A DNA stretch of 64,000 nt from Palaemon carinicauda (lineage: Eukaryota; Arthropoda; Malacostraca; Decapoda; Palaemonidae). Shown here piece by piece: positions 1 through 10,158 of the stretch. A model generated the notes under the pieces. That model was not told the DNA's origin, made no database searches, and worked only from the letters and a program-made list of their open reading frames with translations. The translations under genes were made by a program, and so were the position numbers. The stretch's first letter is position 1. Each line of letters starts with the position of its first letter. The stretch is from assembly GCF_036898095.1 (NCBI RefSeq), contig NC_090729.1:63390758-63454757 (forward strand). The letters run 5' to 3'.

Positions 1-160
1 ACACAAGTGCTAGGCAATCTAGCCTAGGGGCTAAGCTAGCGATCTAGTATGGGGTCGGACGATGACCGGATAATAGAGCGTTAAAACACGATATATGAAG
101 TTCCTAGCTATGAAGACTAAATAACTAACAATATCAATTAGTTAAGAGGCCGGGAAAAAA

Positions 161-192
<32 letters not shown>

Positions 193-811
193 AACTGTTC
201 TGGCTAGCTAAATAAGGCATGCAAGAGAACAGCGACGCCATAAAATGGTGTATCCGGTAGCAGCACAGCTCCGCCACAAAACACAAAATATTACGAAAAA
301 TAGAAGTTACTTTACAGCCAGAGCTTATTTAAACAATACTGGGACCTGGTGCTCAAGTTTCCAGAAGAAGGCGAGGCTGAAGGTAAAGACATAACGGCGA
401 TGCAAGTCGATGAAAATCGCACAAGGGGAAATCCGTCTAGAGCAAGGTAGCTACAAGCAGAAGGATGAGGACGAACGTGACGTCATTTAGCAATGGCGCC
501 CGTTTGTTTACGTTTCGAGTACCAAAAGTAGCCACGGACGAGTGTAACTGTGGAACGGCTCCCCAGTTATTCTCCACCTTTCCATATCGAAGTGTTAACT
601 CTATATGGGGTGCAGATAGCTGTGTGGCGTGTTAATACATGCGTCCCCTGTTGATATACGATGTCTTAAAGGGAAACCTTTAGGATACTCGCACCAGAAG
701 TTAGAATTCTGTGATAACCTGTGGTTTTATTCTCTGGTAATATCCTTGTAGTTAAATATACCCAAGGAAGCTACCGAAGGAACCTTCCATCAGGACATCA
801 TGGCTTGAGCC

Positions 812-814
<3 letters not shown>
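1..814 (-). mobile_element. DIRS-like element copy C, terminal fragment with inverted-repeat end
   Basis: The stretch from about 540 to 814 aligns by eye with the terminal inverted repeats of the two fuller DIRS copies (5988-6295/15952-16261 and 21156-21487/29610-29975). It shares the 'ggggtgcagat.gctgtgtggcgtg' block, 'agttagaattct' and the terminal 'ccatcaggacatcatggct'. A motif near position 10 (gtgctaggc..tctagcctagg) also occurs at about 6610, just inside the left end of copy A. That suggests this is the left end of a minus-strand copy whose body lies outside the window. Positions 1-540 contain a broken A-run (151-194) and no coding capacity I can recognise. Confidence 0.6.

Positions 815-857
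<43 letters not shown>
815..857. repeat. (AT)n microsatellite
   Basis: An uninterrupted AT dinucleotide run. It joins the DIRS terminus on its left directly to a 5'-truncated LTR on its right. The corresponding 3' LTR has a short 'tatata' stretch at the same place, so the tract probably expanded from an AT site inside the LTR. Confidence 0.9.
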
Positions 858-858
<1 letters not shown>

Positions 859-1095
859 TATGCTTTGTATCTTCGCTCTCCCCTCGTACTGATAAGGGAC
901 CTGAATAGACATGTCTGTTTATCTCACCGTTAACTGATAACAGCAACGGTTGTTGGTTGAACAGGAAATTGCCTGTTATGTTCTTATGTCCTTTTTGCCT
1001 GGAGTTTATGTATATATAAGCGGATGTTCTGTAATAAAGTTACTCAGTTACTTTCATTTTGCCTTCTTAGTCCGAGCCTCTCTCGGCTTGTCACA
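858..1095 (+). repeat. 5' LTR of the CsRn1-type element (5' truncated)
   Basis: About 240 bp closely matching 4945-5184: the 'atgctttgtatcttcgctct' block, 'tgataagggacctgaata', 'gcctggagtttatg', then 'gtaataa.gttactcagtt' and 'gccttcttagtc', ending in 'tcaca'. The U3 start present in the 3' copy (tgtccaaccgtg) is absent. Confidence 0.85.
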
Positions 1096-1096
1096 T

Positions 1097-1107
1097 TGGT
1101 GACACCG
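1097..1107 (+). other. Primer binding site, tRNA-Trp type
   Basis: The sequence tggtgacaccg lies one base after the 5' LTR. Its reverse complement ends in CCA, as expected for the 3' end of a tRNA. CsRn1-clade elements are known to use tRNA-Trp (tggtgaccccg); this copy has one difference. Confidence 0.7.
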
Positions 1108-1157
1108 GAGTGACTTGCTCCTCCCGCCTTCCCCCCCCCCCCCCCATCATTATAACT

Positions 1158-1955
1158 ATGGCGAACTCCACGGAAGTTGGCGCCCCCCCATTGAAACTTT
1201 CGTCGTTTGCCAGCAGAGAGGGGTTTACTTGGTTTCAGCGCGCAGAAGTCCAGTTCCGCATTAAGGGGTGACTCGCTCCACCACCAAAGCAGATTAGGTT
1301 CTCGGGGCAATACCCATGGACACCATCCCGGAAATATTGGACTGGCTTTGTAAACAAGGAAACACCCCAATAGCGTATGACTTCCTCAAAACATACCTTC
1401 TGCAGCAGTACTCGCCGTCGACAGCCGCCCGTATAGAAAAGCTTTTTCAGCTCTCTCAATAACCATTAGGGGACCAAAGGACTTTGTTCGCCCTCAGTGA
1501 TATGACCAGTATCGCTGGCCTGCAACCTGCAGCAAACGGCTCTCCTCGTGAGGTGAACCTACTTCGTGCCCTTTGGATACGCCGTTTACCCGAACATGTA
1601 CGCGCTGCCATACCCAATGTCGATAGTTTACCCATAAAGGATTTGATGACCAAAGCCAGTGCCCTTATGGACAGCCACTTCACGACCTTCAAGACCTCCA
1701 TCAACGCCTCCAGTCCTGACAAAGAGGAAGCCTATTCAACGTCAACCGAAGCTGACGTGAATGCCGTAGGACATACACGCCCACCACGTGACGTGACGGA
1801 GCGGCGGCAAAGCCACCCATCACTTACCACTCGCATGCGCCCCAACCAATGACTTCTACAGCCACTTACTGCCGCCCATCGGCCACAGTTTTGCTCCTAC
1901 CACTACAGATTCCCGGCAGCTGCGAAGAAATGTGCCTAGGATTGTCATTGGCCAA
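1158..1955 (+). pseudogene. Gag remnant, CsRn1-type
   Basis: The ATG at 1158 opens a reading frame with the CsRn1-like start (MANSTEVG... then FTWFQRAEVQFRIKG). It shifts frame soon after, and the intact middle part resumes at about 1484-1852, including REVNLLRALWIRRLPEHV, a capsid-like segment. Near 1888-1935 the DNA still encodes a Cys/His-rich stretch (FC..YHYRFPAAAKKC), which corresponds to the unusual gag zinc motif of this clade. At least two frameshifts and several stops break the gene. C-runs at 1131-1145 lie just upstream. The capsid role is known for the family; none can be made from this copy. Confidence 0.75.
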
Positions 1956-1999
1956 ATAACGCCAGTGTTTCTAATCTTTTCTTTCTACATGATGCAGGA

Positions 2000-3725
2000 A
2001 TGGGCGTGCGATTTTTGGTAGACACGGGTGCTTGTCATTCTCTTTTGCCAAGGGAACTCTTCAGGACACGACGTAGTCTTTCTACGTCTGCTGATGTCCC
2101 CCTGCTAGCTGCCAACGGATCTGCGATACTCACCTACGGTTACGAAAACCTCACATTATCTTCTAGAAATGGTAAATTTAATTGAGAGTTTCTCGTTGCT
2201 GACGTCACATTGCCAATCCTCGGTGCGGATTTCCTCTCTCATTTCCACCTTAAGGTCGATGTCGCCCACTGACGATTGGGCAACGCAGACTCGTACTTGT
2301 CGACACCTCTTTAACCCGCCCCCTCCAACCTCACTCTCCACATCAGCACACCCACGGTTGACCACCTTCTCACGTCGTACCCAGAATTTTCCCGTACAGA
2401 ACTTCGCCAAACGCCGACCCCTCCTGCCAAACATGGTATTTATCACCATATCAAGATGAGGGGACACCCAGTCTTCGCAAAATTCAGACGTCTGGCACCG
2501 GAATGATTAGCAGCCGCCAAACAGACTTTCGCCAAAATGGAAGAAATGGGCCTTTGCAAAAAGGCCTCAAGCCCATGGTCGTCACCCTTATACATCGTTC
2601 TGAAGAAAGACGGCTCCCTCCGTCCGTGCGGGGATTACAGACGCCTGAACATGCAAACGGAACAGGATCACTACCCCCTCCCAAACATTACCGACATGAC
2701 CTCCTACCTTCACAAAGCGAAGGTTTTCTCCCCGCTCGACCTGCTGAAGGGGTATTATCGGGTGCCTATGAACTCAGAAGACATCCCCAAGACCACCATC
2801 ACCACTCCTTCTGGTATATAAACCTTCAATTACTCCTGTTTTGGCCTCTGTAATGCTGGGGCCACTTTTCAACATCTCATGGATAGCATCTTAGGGGACC
2901 TCTCCTTCTGTGTATGTTATGTGGACGACATCCTTGTGTTCTCTCCCTCAAAATGAGAACACCTCCGTCACCTGCGCATCGTGCTGGACCGCCTGCAACA
3001 AATCAGCCTTGTAGTCCGGTACGACAAGTGTTCTTTTGGCGCCAACAGAGATTTGTTCTTAAGGCACCATATCACTCCTGAAGGAGTCCATCCCTTCCCT
3101 GAGAAGGTAGCAGCTGTTCAGAACTTCCCCACGCCCTTGACCGTCAAAGCTCTGCAGGAATTCTTGGGCATGATCAACTATTATCACCATTTTCTGCCAG
3201 CCATTGCCGCCATTCTTGCTCCCCTCTATGCCTCCCTCAAGGGCAAGTCAAAAGACCTGAGGTGGGGTCCCCGTGAAGAAGCGGCCTTCTGCAATGCAAA
3301 GAAGGCCCTATCGAGCGTTGCAGCTCTAACTTTTCCCATCCCATATGCCCCTCTACTTCTCTATACCAATGCCAGTGACGTCCCTATTGGTGCAGTACTC
3401 GAACAGGTGGTCAACGCTTGCCCCGCCCATTGGCCTTCTTCAGAAAAAACTGTCCAAGGCAGAATCAGGTTATTCTACCTTCGATCACGAATTGCTGGCG
3501 GTGCACTTGGCTGTCCGTCACCTTCGCCAATTCTTAGAAGGTACGCCCTTCGTGATTCGCACAGACCACATGACTCTTGTGCACAGCTTCACTCGATAGT
3601 CTGACGCCTGTTCCGCCCGTCAACGCCGACATCTCTCCGCCGTGGCTGAATACAATTGTACCCTTCAACACGTCCCTGGGAAGATGAATCCCGTTGCCGA
3701 TGCCCTGTCAAGAAACATGTTGGCG
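2000..3725 (+). pseudogene. Pol remnant: protease, reverse transcriptase, RNase H
   Basis: The aspartic protease is seen at 2003-2060 (FLVDTGACHSLLPRELF; DTG at 2021). RT motifs follow in shifting frames: SPWSSPLYIVLKKDGSLRPC near 2575, DLLKGYYRVP near 2738, and the catalytic YVDD at 2918-2929. A TGA follows soon after. The connection and RNase H domains lie at 2981-3720 (FLGMINYYHHFLPAI, YTNASDVPIGAVLEQ, then PGKMNPVADALSR). The RNase H 'TDAS' Asp has become Asn. At least four frame changes break the 1.7 kb. Domain order and motifs identify it as Ty3/gypsy pol. Confidence 0.8.
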
Positions 3726-3899
3726 GCCGTTCAACTGGAATTGGAACACAATGCCTTGACTGAACCCCAACGACAGGATCCAGAGTATCAAGCATATAGG
3801 ACATCCTGCAATCCCTCCATTGGGAGGACATCCCCCTCGACAACTCCAACACCACACTCCTCTGTGACATAAGTACAGGTAGACCTCAACCTTGGATTC

Positions 3900-4858
3900 C
3901 TGCCCCCATGCGCCGACATATGTTTGATGTCATTCACTGCCATTCATTTGGCACAGCATTTCTGAGGATGCTAAAGATTGGGTCCGTGCCTGTACTTTTT
4001 TGCCAAACTTCCAATGTATATCGACACACGGATTCAGGAGTGGGCACCTTTCCTCAACCTCAGCGTCGTTTTGCCCACATTCACATTAATGTTGTAGGCC
4101 TCTACCCACATCACAAGGACATCGTTACCTGTTTACCTTGATCGACCGCTCCACTCGTTGGCCTGAAGCCATTCCCATGAAAACTGCAACATCCGCCTCA
4201 TGTACATCTGCCTTACTCTCAGGATGGAATGCAAGATTGGATATCCGTGAGCATACTACTTCTGACAGAGGTACCACTTTCACCTCTCAATTGTGGACAT
4301 CATTAGCAAATCTCCTGGGCATCACCCTACTTCAGACAACTGCCTACAACCCTGTTGCCAATGGAATGGTTGAACGTTTTCATCACACTCTCAAAGCAGC
4401 TTTGATGTCCCGCTGCAAGGATTCCAACTGATTTACTCAGCTTCACTGGGTCCTCCTGGGACTAAGGACCACTCCTAAAGACGCCCTTGACGTCTCGGCA
4501 GCTGAAATGGTGTGATGGTGTGTGGCGACCCGTTGGTCGTCCCTGCCAAATTTTTTCCTTCTGCAACCTCCTCCGAAGATCTCCAGCGCAAACGTCACTC
4601 GTGGGAAAATTTACTCCTTGCCGCCAGACTTACCAGCCCCCAGCAAAGCATAACAAACCGACAGACTTGCACTTCTGCAACACACGTCTTCCTGGGCAAC
4701 GACAATAGCAAGCCACCGCTAACGCCCCCTTACACGGGCCCTTTCCTTGTGATCTGACACAGTCCAAAAGCATTCCTACTAAATATTTGTGGCAAAGTAG
4801 ACTGGGTATCCATCGATCGTCTAAAACACGCTTATCTAGTTCAGGGCACCCTATTTAA
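3900..4858 (+). pseudogene. Integrase remnant, CsRn1-type
   Basis: The zinc-binding region is worn (RRHMFDVIH at 3908). The catalytic core is readable in two or three frames. The first Asp is in VIDRSTRWPEAIP (4138 onward), the second in TSDRGTTFTSQLWTSL (about 4260), and the Glu in NPVANGMVERFHHTLKAAL (about 4370). The C-terminal part (FLVI, then a worn 'DWVSIDRLKHAYL' near 4800) ends just before the polypurine tract. Frameshifts lie at about 4140, 4435 and 4500. The core D-D-E residues are still visible but the gene cannot be translated whole. Confidence 0.8.
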
Positions 4859-4892
4859 CATGTAAAATATATCATTTTTAGTGGGGGAGCCA

Positions 4893-5184
4893 TGTCCAAC
4901 CGTGTGTCACACGATCGTACATAGTAATGACATTTTTTTTTGTATATATTATGCTTTGTATCTTCGCTCTCCTCTCGCACTGATAAGGGACCTGAATAAA
5001 CATGTCTGTGTTTCTCACTGTTAACTGTTAACAGTAACGGTTCTCGGTTGAACATGAAATTGCCTGTTGTGTTCTCAAGTCATTTATGCCTGGAGTTTAT
5101 GCATATAAATAGATGTCCTGTAATAATGTTACTCAGTTGCTTTCATCCTGCCTTCTTAGTCACAGCCTCTTTCGGCCCGTCACA
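4893..5184 (+). repeat. 3' LTR of the CsRn1-type element
   Basis: It starts with tgtccaacc directly after the purine tract and ends in cgtcaca. It matches 858-1095 over its last 240 bp with scattered substitutions, indicating an old insertion. Confidence 0.85.
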
Positions 5185-5508
5185 AATACACTACTCGTAC
5201 TATGTGGAACCTTTCTTACCCCCCAAATGACCAGGCCTTCACTCGCACAGCTTTAACTGACAGGCCGCTGAACTGATCTGAAAGGGCCCACACACTATTC
5301 AGCTCTGTCATCCGTCTACCCTCAGTTGACACCCAGCCAACACCGTGGCAACATCTCTTCATTCCCAAAACATCTACCTAGTCGGGGTGCTGAGTTGACG
5401 TAAAAGAAATAAAATCAGCCAAAATAAATGGTATAAACATTGGTTCTTTGACAAGGGAACTTCCTCCAATAAATTCTATGATGTAATGAAGTAATGCTAA
5501 CATGAGGA
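5185..5508. other. Anonymous spacer
   Basis: No recognisable gene or repeat beyond ordinary mixed sequence. It separates the CsRn1 3' LTR from the long (AT)n block. Confidence 0.5.
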
Positions 5509-6295
<787 letters not shown>

Positions 6296-6723
6296 TTTGA
6301 AAGCTTTTTCATCGTTGTGATGGATTCCCCTGCTTCATCTGCATCTGGAAAGTTAAGTAATATCTTTGAATTGTGTAAATGTAAGCTCTTGCCAATTTTG
6401 CTTTTCGATTGAGATCGTGATTAACTTAACAATAGGTGTTTCCAACCGGATGGCGTCATGTACGCGATCGTTCTTTTGTTCATTTAGTTTGCAAGAATGA
6501 TATTCCCGGCATTATTCGCTTTAATAACTTTAGCTATTTAGTATTTTAGCTAGGGATCTTTATATTATGTCATTGTTGTCGTGGATTTGGCTATTATGAT
6601 CGAGCCTCCCAAGTGCTAGGCTTCCTAGCCTAGGCACCCTCACACTTCATGCATGATATAACCTTCCTGGTAAAGTTTTATTGAAGCTCAGACAATATTT
6701 TATACAATTAAGATATTACTGTT

Positions 6724-6792
6724 TGATGGAGTACCTGCATGTATGATATGTTTTCCCATGGCTGGCAGGCGCCAAGTGAGTGTGCCGGTTGC
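6724..6792 (+). repeat. 5' LTR fragment of the nested gypsy element
   Basis: It reads 'tgatggagtacctgcatgta' onward to 'gtgccggttgc' and is the same as 8159-8227 except for one base. The break at 6793 falls straight into integrase-coding sequence. Confidence 0.9.
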
Positions 6793-7923
6793 GGATCCTC
6801 TCCGTCAGCAGGTGGCTGCCAACCTACACGCGGGGCACCAACGCCTGGACTCGATGCAACGACGAGCGCCCCAGACGGTATACTGGCCTGGACTTGAGGG
6901 GGACCTGCCGTATCACCGATCCTCGTGTGAAGAATGCGACGTACACGCACCATCCTAGGCCGCGGAGGAACTCATCATTACGCCGCCCCCAGAGTACCCC
7001 TTCCAGATGACAGTAGCAGATATGTTCCAGCACGACGGACACTCGTACATGGCCTACGCAGACAGGCTCACAGGGTGGCTGGAGCTGGCCCACTTCCCCC
7101 ACAGAACCTTCTCCTCCCACATCAAGACCCAGCTACGTCGCTACTTTGCCAGGGGGGGGGGGGGGGGTGGCGCCCGGAACAAATCTTCACGGAAGGTGGC
7201 ACCAATCTGGCAAGCGAGGAAATGGGGGAATTTTTCAAGTCATGGGCCGTGTCCCTGCGTCCATCATCCGCCCAGTACCCGCAGTCCAATGGCAGGGCAG
7301 AGGCCGCAGTCAAGATCGGGAAGCGGATAATAATGGCGAACACGGGCAGCGGCGGCACCCTCGACACGGACAAGTCCTCAATGGCTATGTTGCAGTACCT
7401 CAACACCCCCCTCCGCAGAATAAACAAGTCACCCGCCCAGATGGCAGCGGGCAGGCAGCTCCGAGACGGCGTACCTACGGCCCGCTGGGACCTCATGGTA
7501 GACAAACACTGGGGGGCAACCTTACGGCAAAGAGAACGTCAGATGGCTGACAGTGGTGCCGCCCTCACCGGGAACGGACCATCCAGGAAGCTTCCAGCTA
7601 TCAACCCGGGATCCCAAGTGCGAGTGCAAAATCAGGCCACTAAGCTGTGGGACCGCACCGGTACCGTGGCGGAAACGCTCCCATACCCACAATACCTAGT
7701 CAAACTGGATGGCAGCGGGCGCCTATCCCTCCGTAACAGGAAGCACCTGCGTCTCACATCATCGGGGCCCCAGCCTGGGCGGGCCACACCTGCTACGCAT
7801 CCAGCCACGCCCACGTCCGAGCAGCTACCAGGCAGTCACCCTACACCCAGCCCACAAGCAGTATGGGAGCCACGCCCATCACGGCGCACTAAAAGGCCCG
7901 CGTGGATGGATGACTACATGTGA
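6793..7923 (+). pseudogene. Integrase (zinc finger, core, C-terminus) of the nested gypsy element
   Basis: The zinc-finger part is read at 6793-6955 (LHAGHQ ... VYWPGLEGDL ... CEEC). The core follows at 6990-7330, with the first Asp in VADMF and the Glu in SNGRAEAAVKIGKR. At the second catalytic position the sequence reads FTEGGTN, where SDGGTN is usual, so the Asp is replaced by Glu. A run of 16 G at 7152-7167 shifts the frame in the middle of the core. The C-terminal part, in the 6934-7923 frame, runs to a normal stop with a basic tail (SRRTKRPAWMDDYM). Integrase inserts the cDNA into the chromosome; this copy is broken. Confidence 0.8.
7152..7167. repeat. G homopolymer inside integrase
   Basis: Sixteen G residues that break the integrase frame. 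This may be a real slippage expansion or a sequencing or assembly error. Confidence 0.85.
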
Positions 7924-8158
7924 TCATTGTACATTACAGCGGCACCTGCATATATTTCTTTTTTTTTATTGCCTTTGCTTCTCATATTATTCTATGAACA
8001 TGTATTACCTGCACATTGTGTCTTCCTTACTGACGGTTATGCACCTGCCTTCCTATTCTCGCACATGCACCCAATTTAATCCATGTATATCCATGCATTA
8101 TTTTTTATCGCTGCCTCTCCATTTATAACCATGTATTAATCTCCGGGGGGGGGGAGGA

Positions 8159-8318
8159 TGATGGAGTACCTGCATGTATGATATGTTTTCCCATGGCGGG
8201 CAGGCGCCAAGTGAGTGTGCCGGTTGCAGAGAGCAACCGAGGCAGTCTGTATCTGAGGACCGATTAAACCACATGTCCCCACCATCGTGTGTCTCTTGTC
8301 CTACCTTGACATCCAATA
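8159..8318 (+). repeat. 3' LTR of the nested gypsy element
   Basis: 160 bp starting tgatggagtacc directly after a G-rich polypurine tract (8143-8158) and followed by the target duplication CTGTT. It ends in ...ccaata rather than the usual CA. Confidence 0.85.
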
Positions 8319-10150
8319 CTGTTTAATTTTTCCTCTTCCATACTAGTATATTAGAGTTTCGATGAACGTTTCTCTATGCTCTTTGGCTTAATGGCCTAAG
8401 GGCTTCAGTATACTTGATATATGTCCCTTATTGCTCTTGTATTGTCTTTTAAGGGGAGGTTGATATATCCTATACCTTTTAAGTCAATACTATCTCTATG
8501 AAATCTAAGAGTAATTCCCTTTCCTTCTGATTAGCCTAGGCTCCTCAGTTAACTTTGCTGTGACCTATGTTCGGGCAAAATTTGTTGGGGCGTTTCGTAT
8601 CTCTTTCCTTTCCTCAGACGGGCATAGCTGATTCTTTTCCAATCCTCGGGCTTGGAGTTGAGAACGGGACATCAGAGTAAGTCTGTGTTAGGCATCTAGC
8701 TACCTTGGGAAATGACTTCCCAGTTAGTCTAGTTGCTGTTCAGGAGGCTAGTCCTCCTTAGGCCACTTTGAGGTTATTGTCTTACAATTTCCCCTTTTCC
8801 TGGTCTAGCAGACAGTCTTGTACAAGGGTTCTTTAACGGGAAGATAGGTTTCTTCCTTAGTTAGGATCCCTAGTACGAGATTCTGTTCTCTATGAGTTGC
8901 GTCCTATGGGCATTCTCTTTTGCCTAACCCAAGCTGGGGAAATGATTTCTCCTACTTGAGGTTACTTTGAGATCAGAATCCTTCAGGTTAGGTAAAGCCT
9001 TAGGGTATTACCTTACTTATGGACTTTTACCCCTGCCCCGCTATCTCTTTTTTGTTGGATGAACCTTCACCCTCATGGCCGTGTTCCTACATATGTCCCT
9101 ACGGGTGTCTGTAGAACTAGCCTGAGGTTTCCTGTCGGCTGCCGGCAGGTAACCTCATATCTTTGAGTGTGCCCTCGAGTCCTCCCTTGGACTGTCTTCC
9201 ATATGCCTTATGATGGGATATGGTTGAGTGGAAGCCCGAAATTAATTCCCTCTTCCACTGGCACACTTTTTCAGGATGTTGGCCAGCATAGCTGATTCTT
9301 TGCCGTCCTCTATCCTTACCATTCTCTTTGACTTTCTTTATGGGCTAGCCGGCGGCAGTTAGTTCTGACGGCGTCTATATGGATGGTTAGGCCACCAGTT
9401 CGCTGCCACCTCTCGCCTCGGACATCGTTGATCAATGACCTGGCGGCAAGAATTCTATGACCGGCTGCCAGCAACTGTGTTGCTTGCCGGCAGCCGGCCT
9501 GTGCCTTCCATCCCTCATAATTTAAAACAGTATTTGAGCCCAGACAGGCCGGCATGTGCTGGCAGGCCCGGCAGGTGCAGGCCTTCCTGGCAGGTGCCGG
9601 CCGGGCCGGCAGTGTCGGCGGGTCCGGCAGTGTCGGCGGGGCTGGCGGGGCCGGCGAGCCGGCAGTGTCGCGGGGCCGGCAGTGTCGGCGGGGCCGGCAG
9701 TGTTGGCGGGGACAGCAGTGTCGGCAGGGCCGGCAGTGTCAGCGGGGCCGGCAATACTGACGGCATACTGCCGCCAGCTACTGCTGTGCCCTGGAAAACC
9801 TTTTTTCCAACCTACATGTGGTTCTTAGGCAACCATTTGTGAGACCATCATTTAAGAGAAATGATTCTCCCTTTTATTAATGGTTAATTTCCATTAGATT
9901 TATCCACCATATGGAAAATAATGGAAGACGTGTTAAGAAGACACTATATATCTTGGATATTTTCTTCCAGTAATCAATTCTTATGAATTTCCTAGTTCAA
10001 AATGGGAGGAGGTCATAGCAAGTGGCTGGTCAGGAGACACATGTAGGTGTCTTTCCTACCTTATAGCTTACCCTATCCAAGCTAAGTATAATACTTAATC
10101 TAAGTCGAAATCTGAAGATTTCACAGAAAACTCATTTGTTTTTTTCTTTT
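8319..10150 (+). other. Untranslated leader region of DIRS copy A
   Basis: It lies between the nested element and gag. It matches the corresponding part of copy B only in patches (for example 'ttagagtttcg.tga' at about 8351 and 21861). It has no coding capacity and contains the GC-rich minisatellite at 9541-9770. Confidence 0.5.
9541..9770. repeat. GC-rich minisatellite in the DIRS leader
   Basis: Irregular repeats of a unit about 15-18 bp long, like ggccggcagtgtcggcgg, in an otherwise AT-rich element. Copy B has a related 'gccggc..ccatga' array in the same relative place (22650-23170). Translated frames here (RQCRRGRQC) are artefacts. Confidence 0.85.
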
Positions 10151-10158
10151 CTTTACTG

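Larger units (their letters stand above)
858..5184 (+). mobile_element. Ty3/gypsy LTR retrotransposon, CsRn1 clade, degenerate
   Basis: Two LTR copies (858-1095 and 4893-5184) flank a gag-protease-RT-RNase H-integrase order typical of Ty3/gypsy. The primer site next to the 5' LTR (tggtgacaccg) matches the tRNA-Trp-type site known for the CsRn1 clade, and the gag and integrase text resemble that clade. The polypurine tract is at 4880-4890 (agtgggggagc). The coding region has many frameshifts and stops, so it is a dead copy. The first 50-60 bp of the 5' LTR are missing at the (AT)n junction, and no target duplication can be scored. Confidence 0.85.
6724..8318 (+). mobile_element. Ty3/gypsy element nested in DIRS copy A, 5' deleted
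   Basis: It is bounded by a perfect 5-bp target duplication, CTGTT at 6719-6723 and 8319-8323. Only the first 69 bp of the 5' LTR remain (6724-6792). The sequence then jumps directly into the integrase zinc-finger region, so gag, protease, RT and RNase H are gone. A full 160-bp LTR (8159-8318) ends the element. The LTR overlap has one visible mismatch in 69 bp, so the insertion is young relative to the rest. The integrase tail resembles Mag-type gypsy elements, but the clade is uncertain. Confidence 0.85.

Noticed and set aside
9435..9842. Open frames on both strands with Gly/Ala/Cys-rich repeats
   Set aside because: Product of the GC-rich minisatellite in the DIRS leader; no domain, and the frames are open on both strands for compositional reasons.
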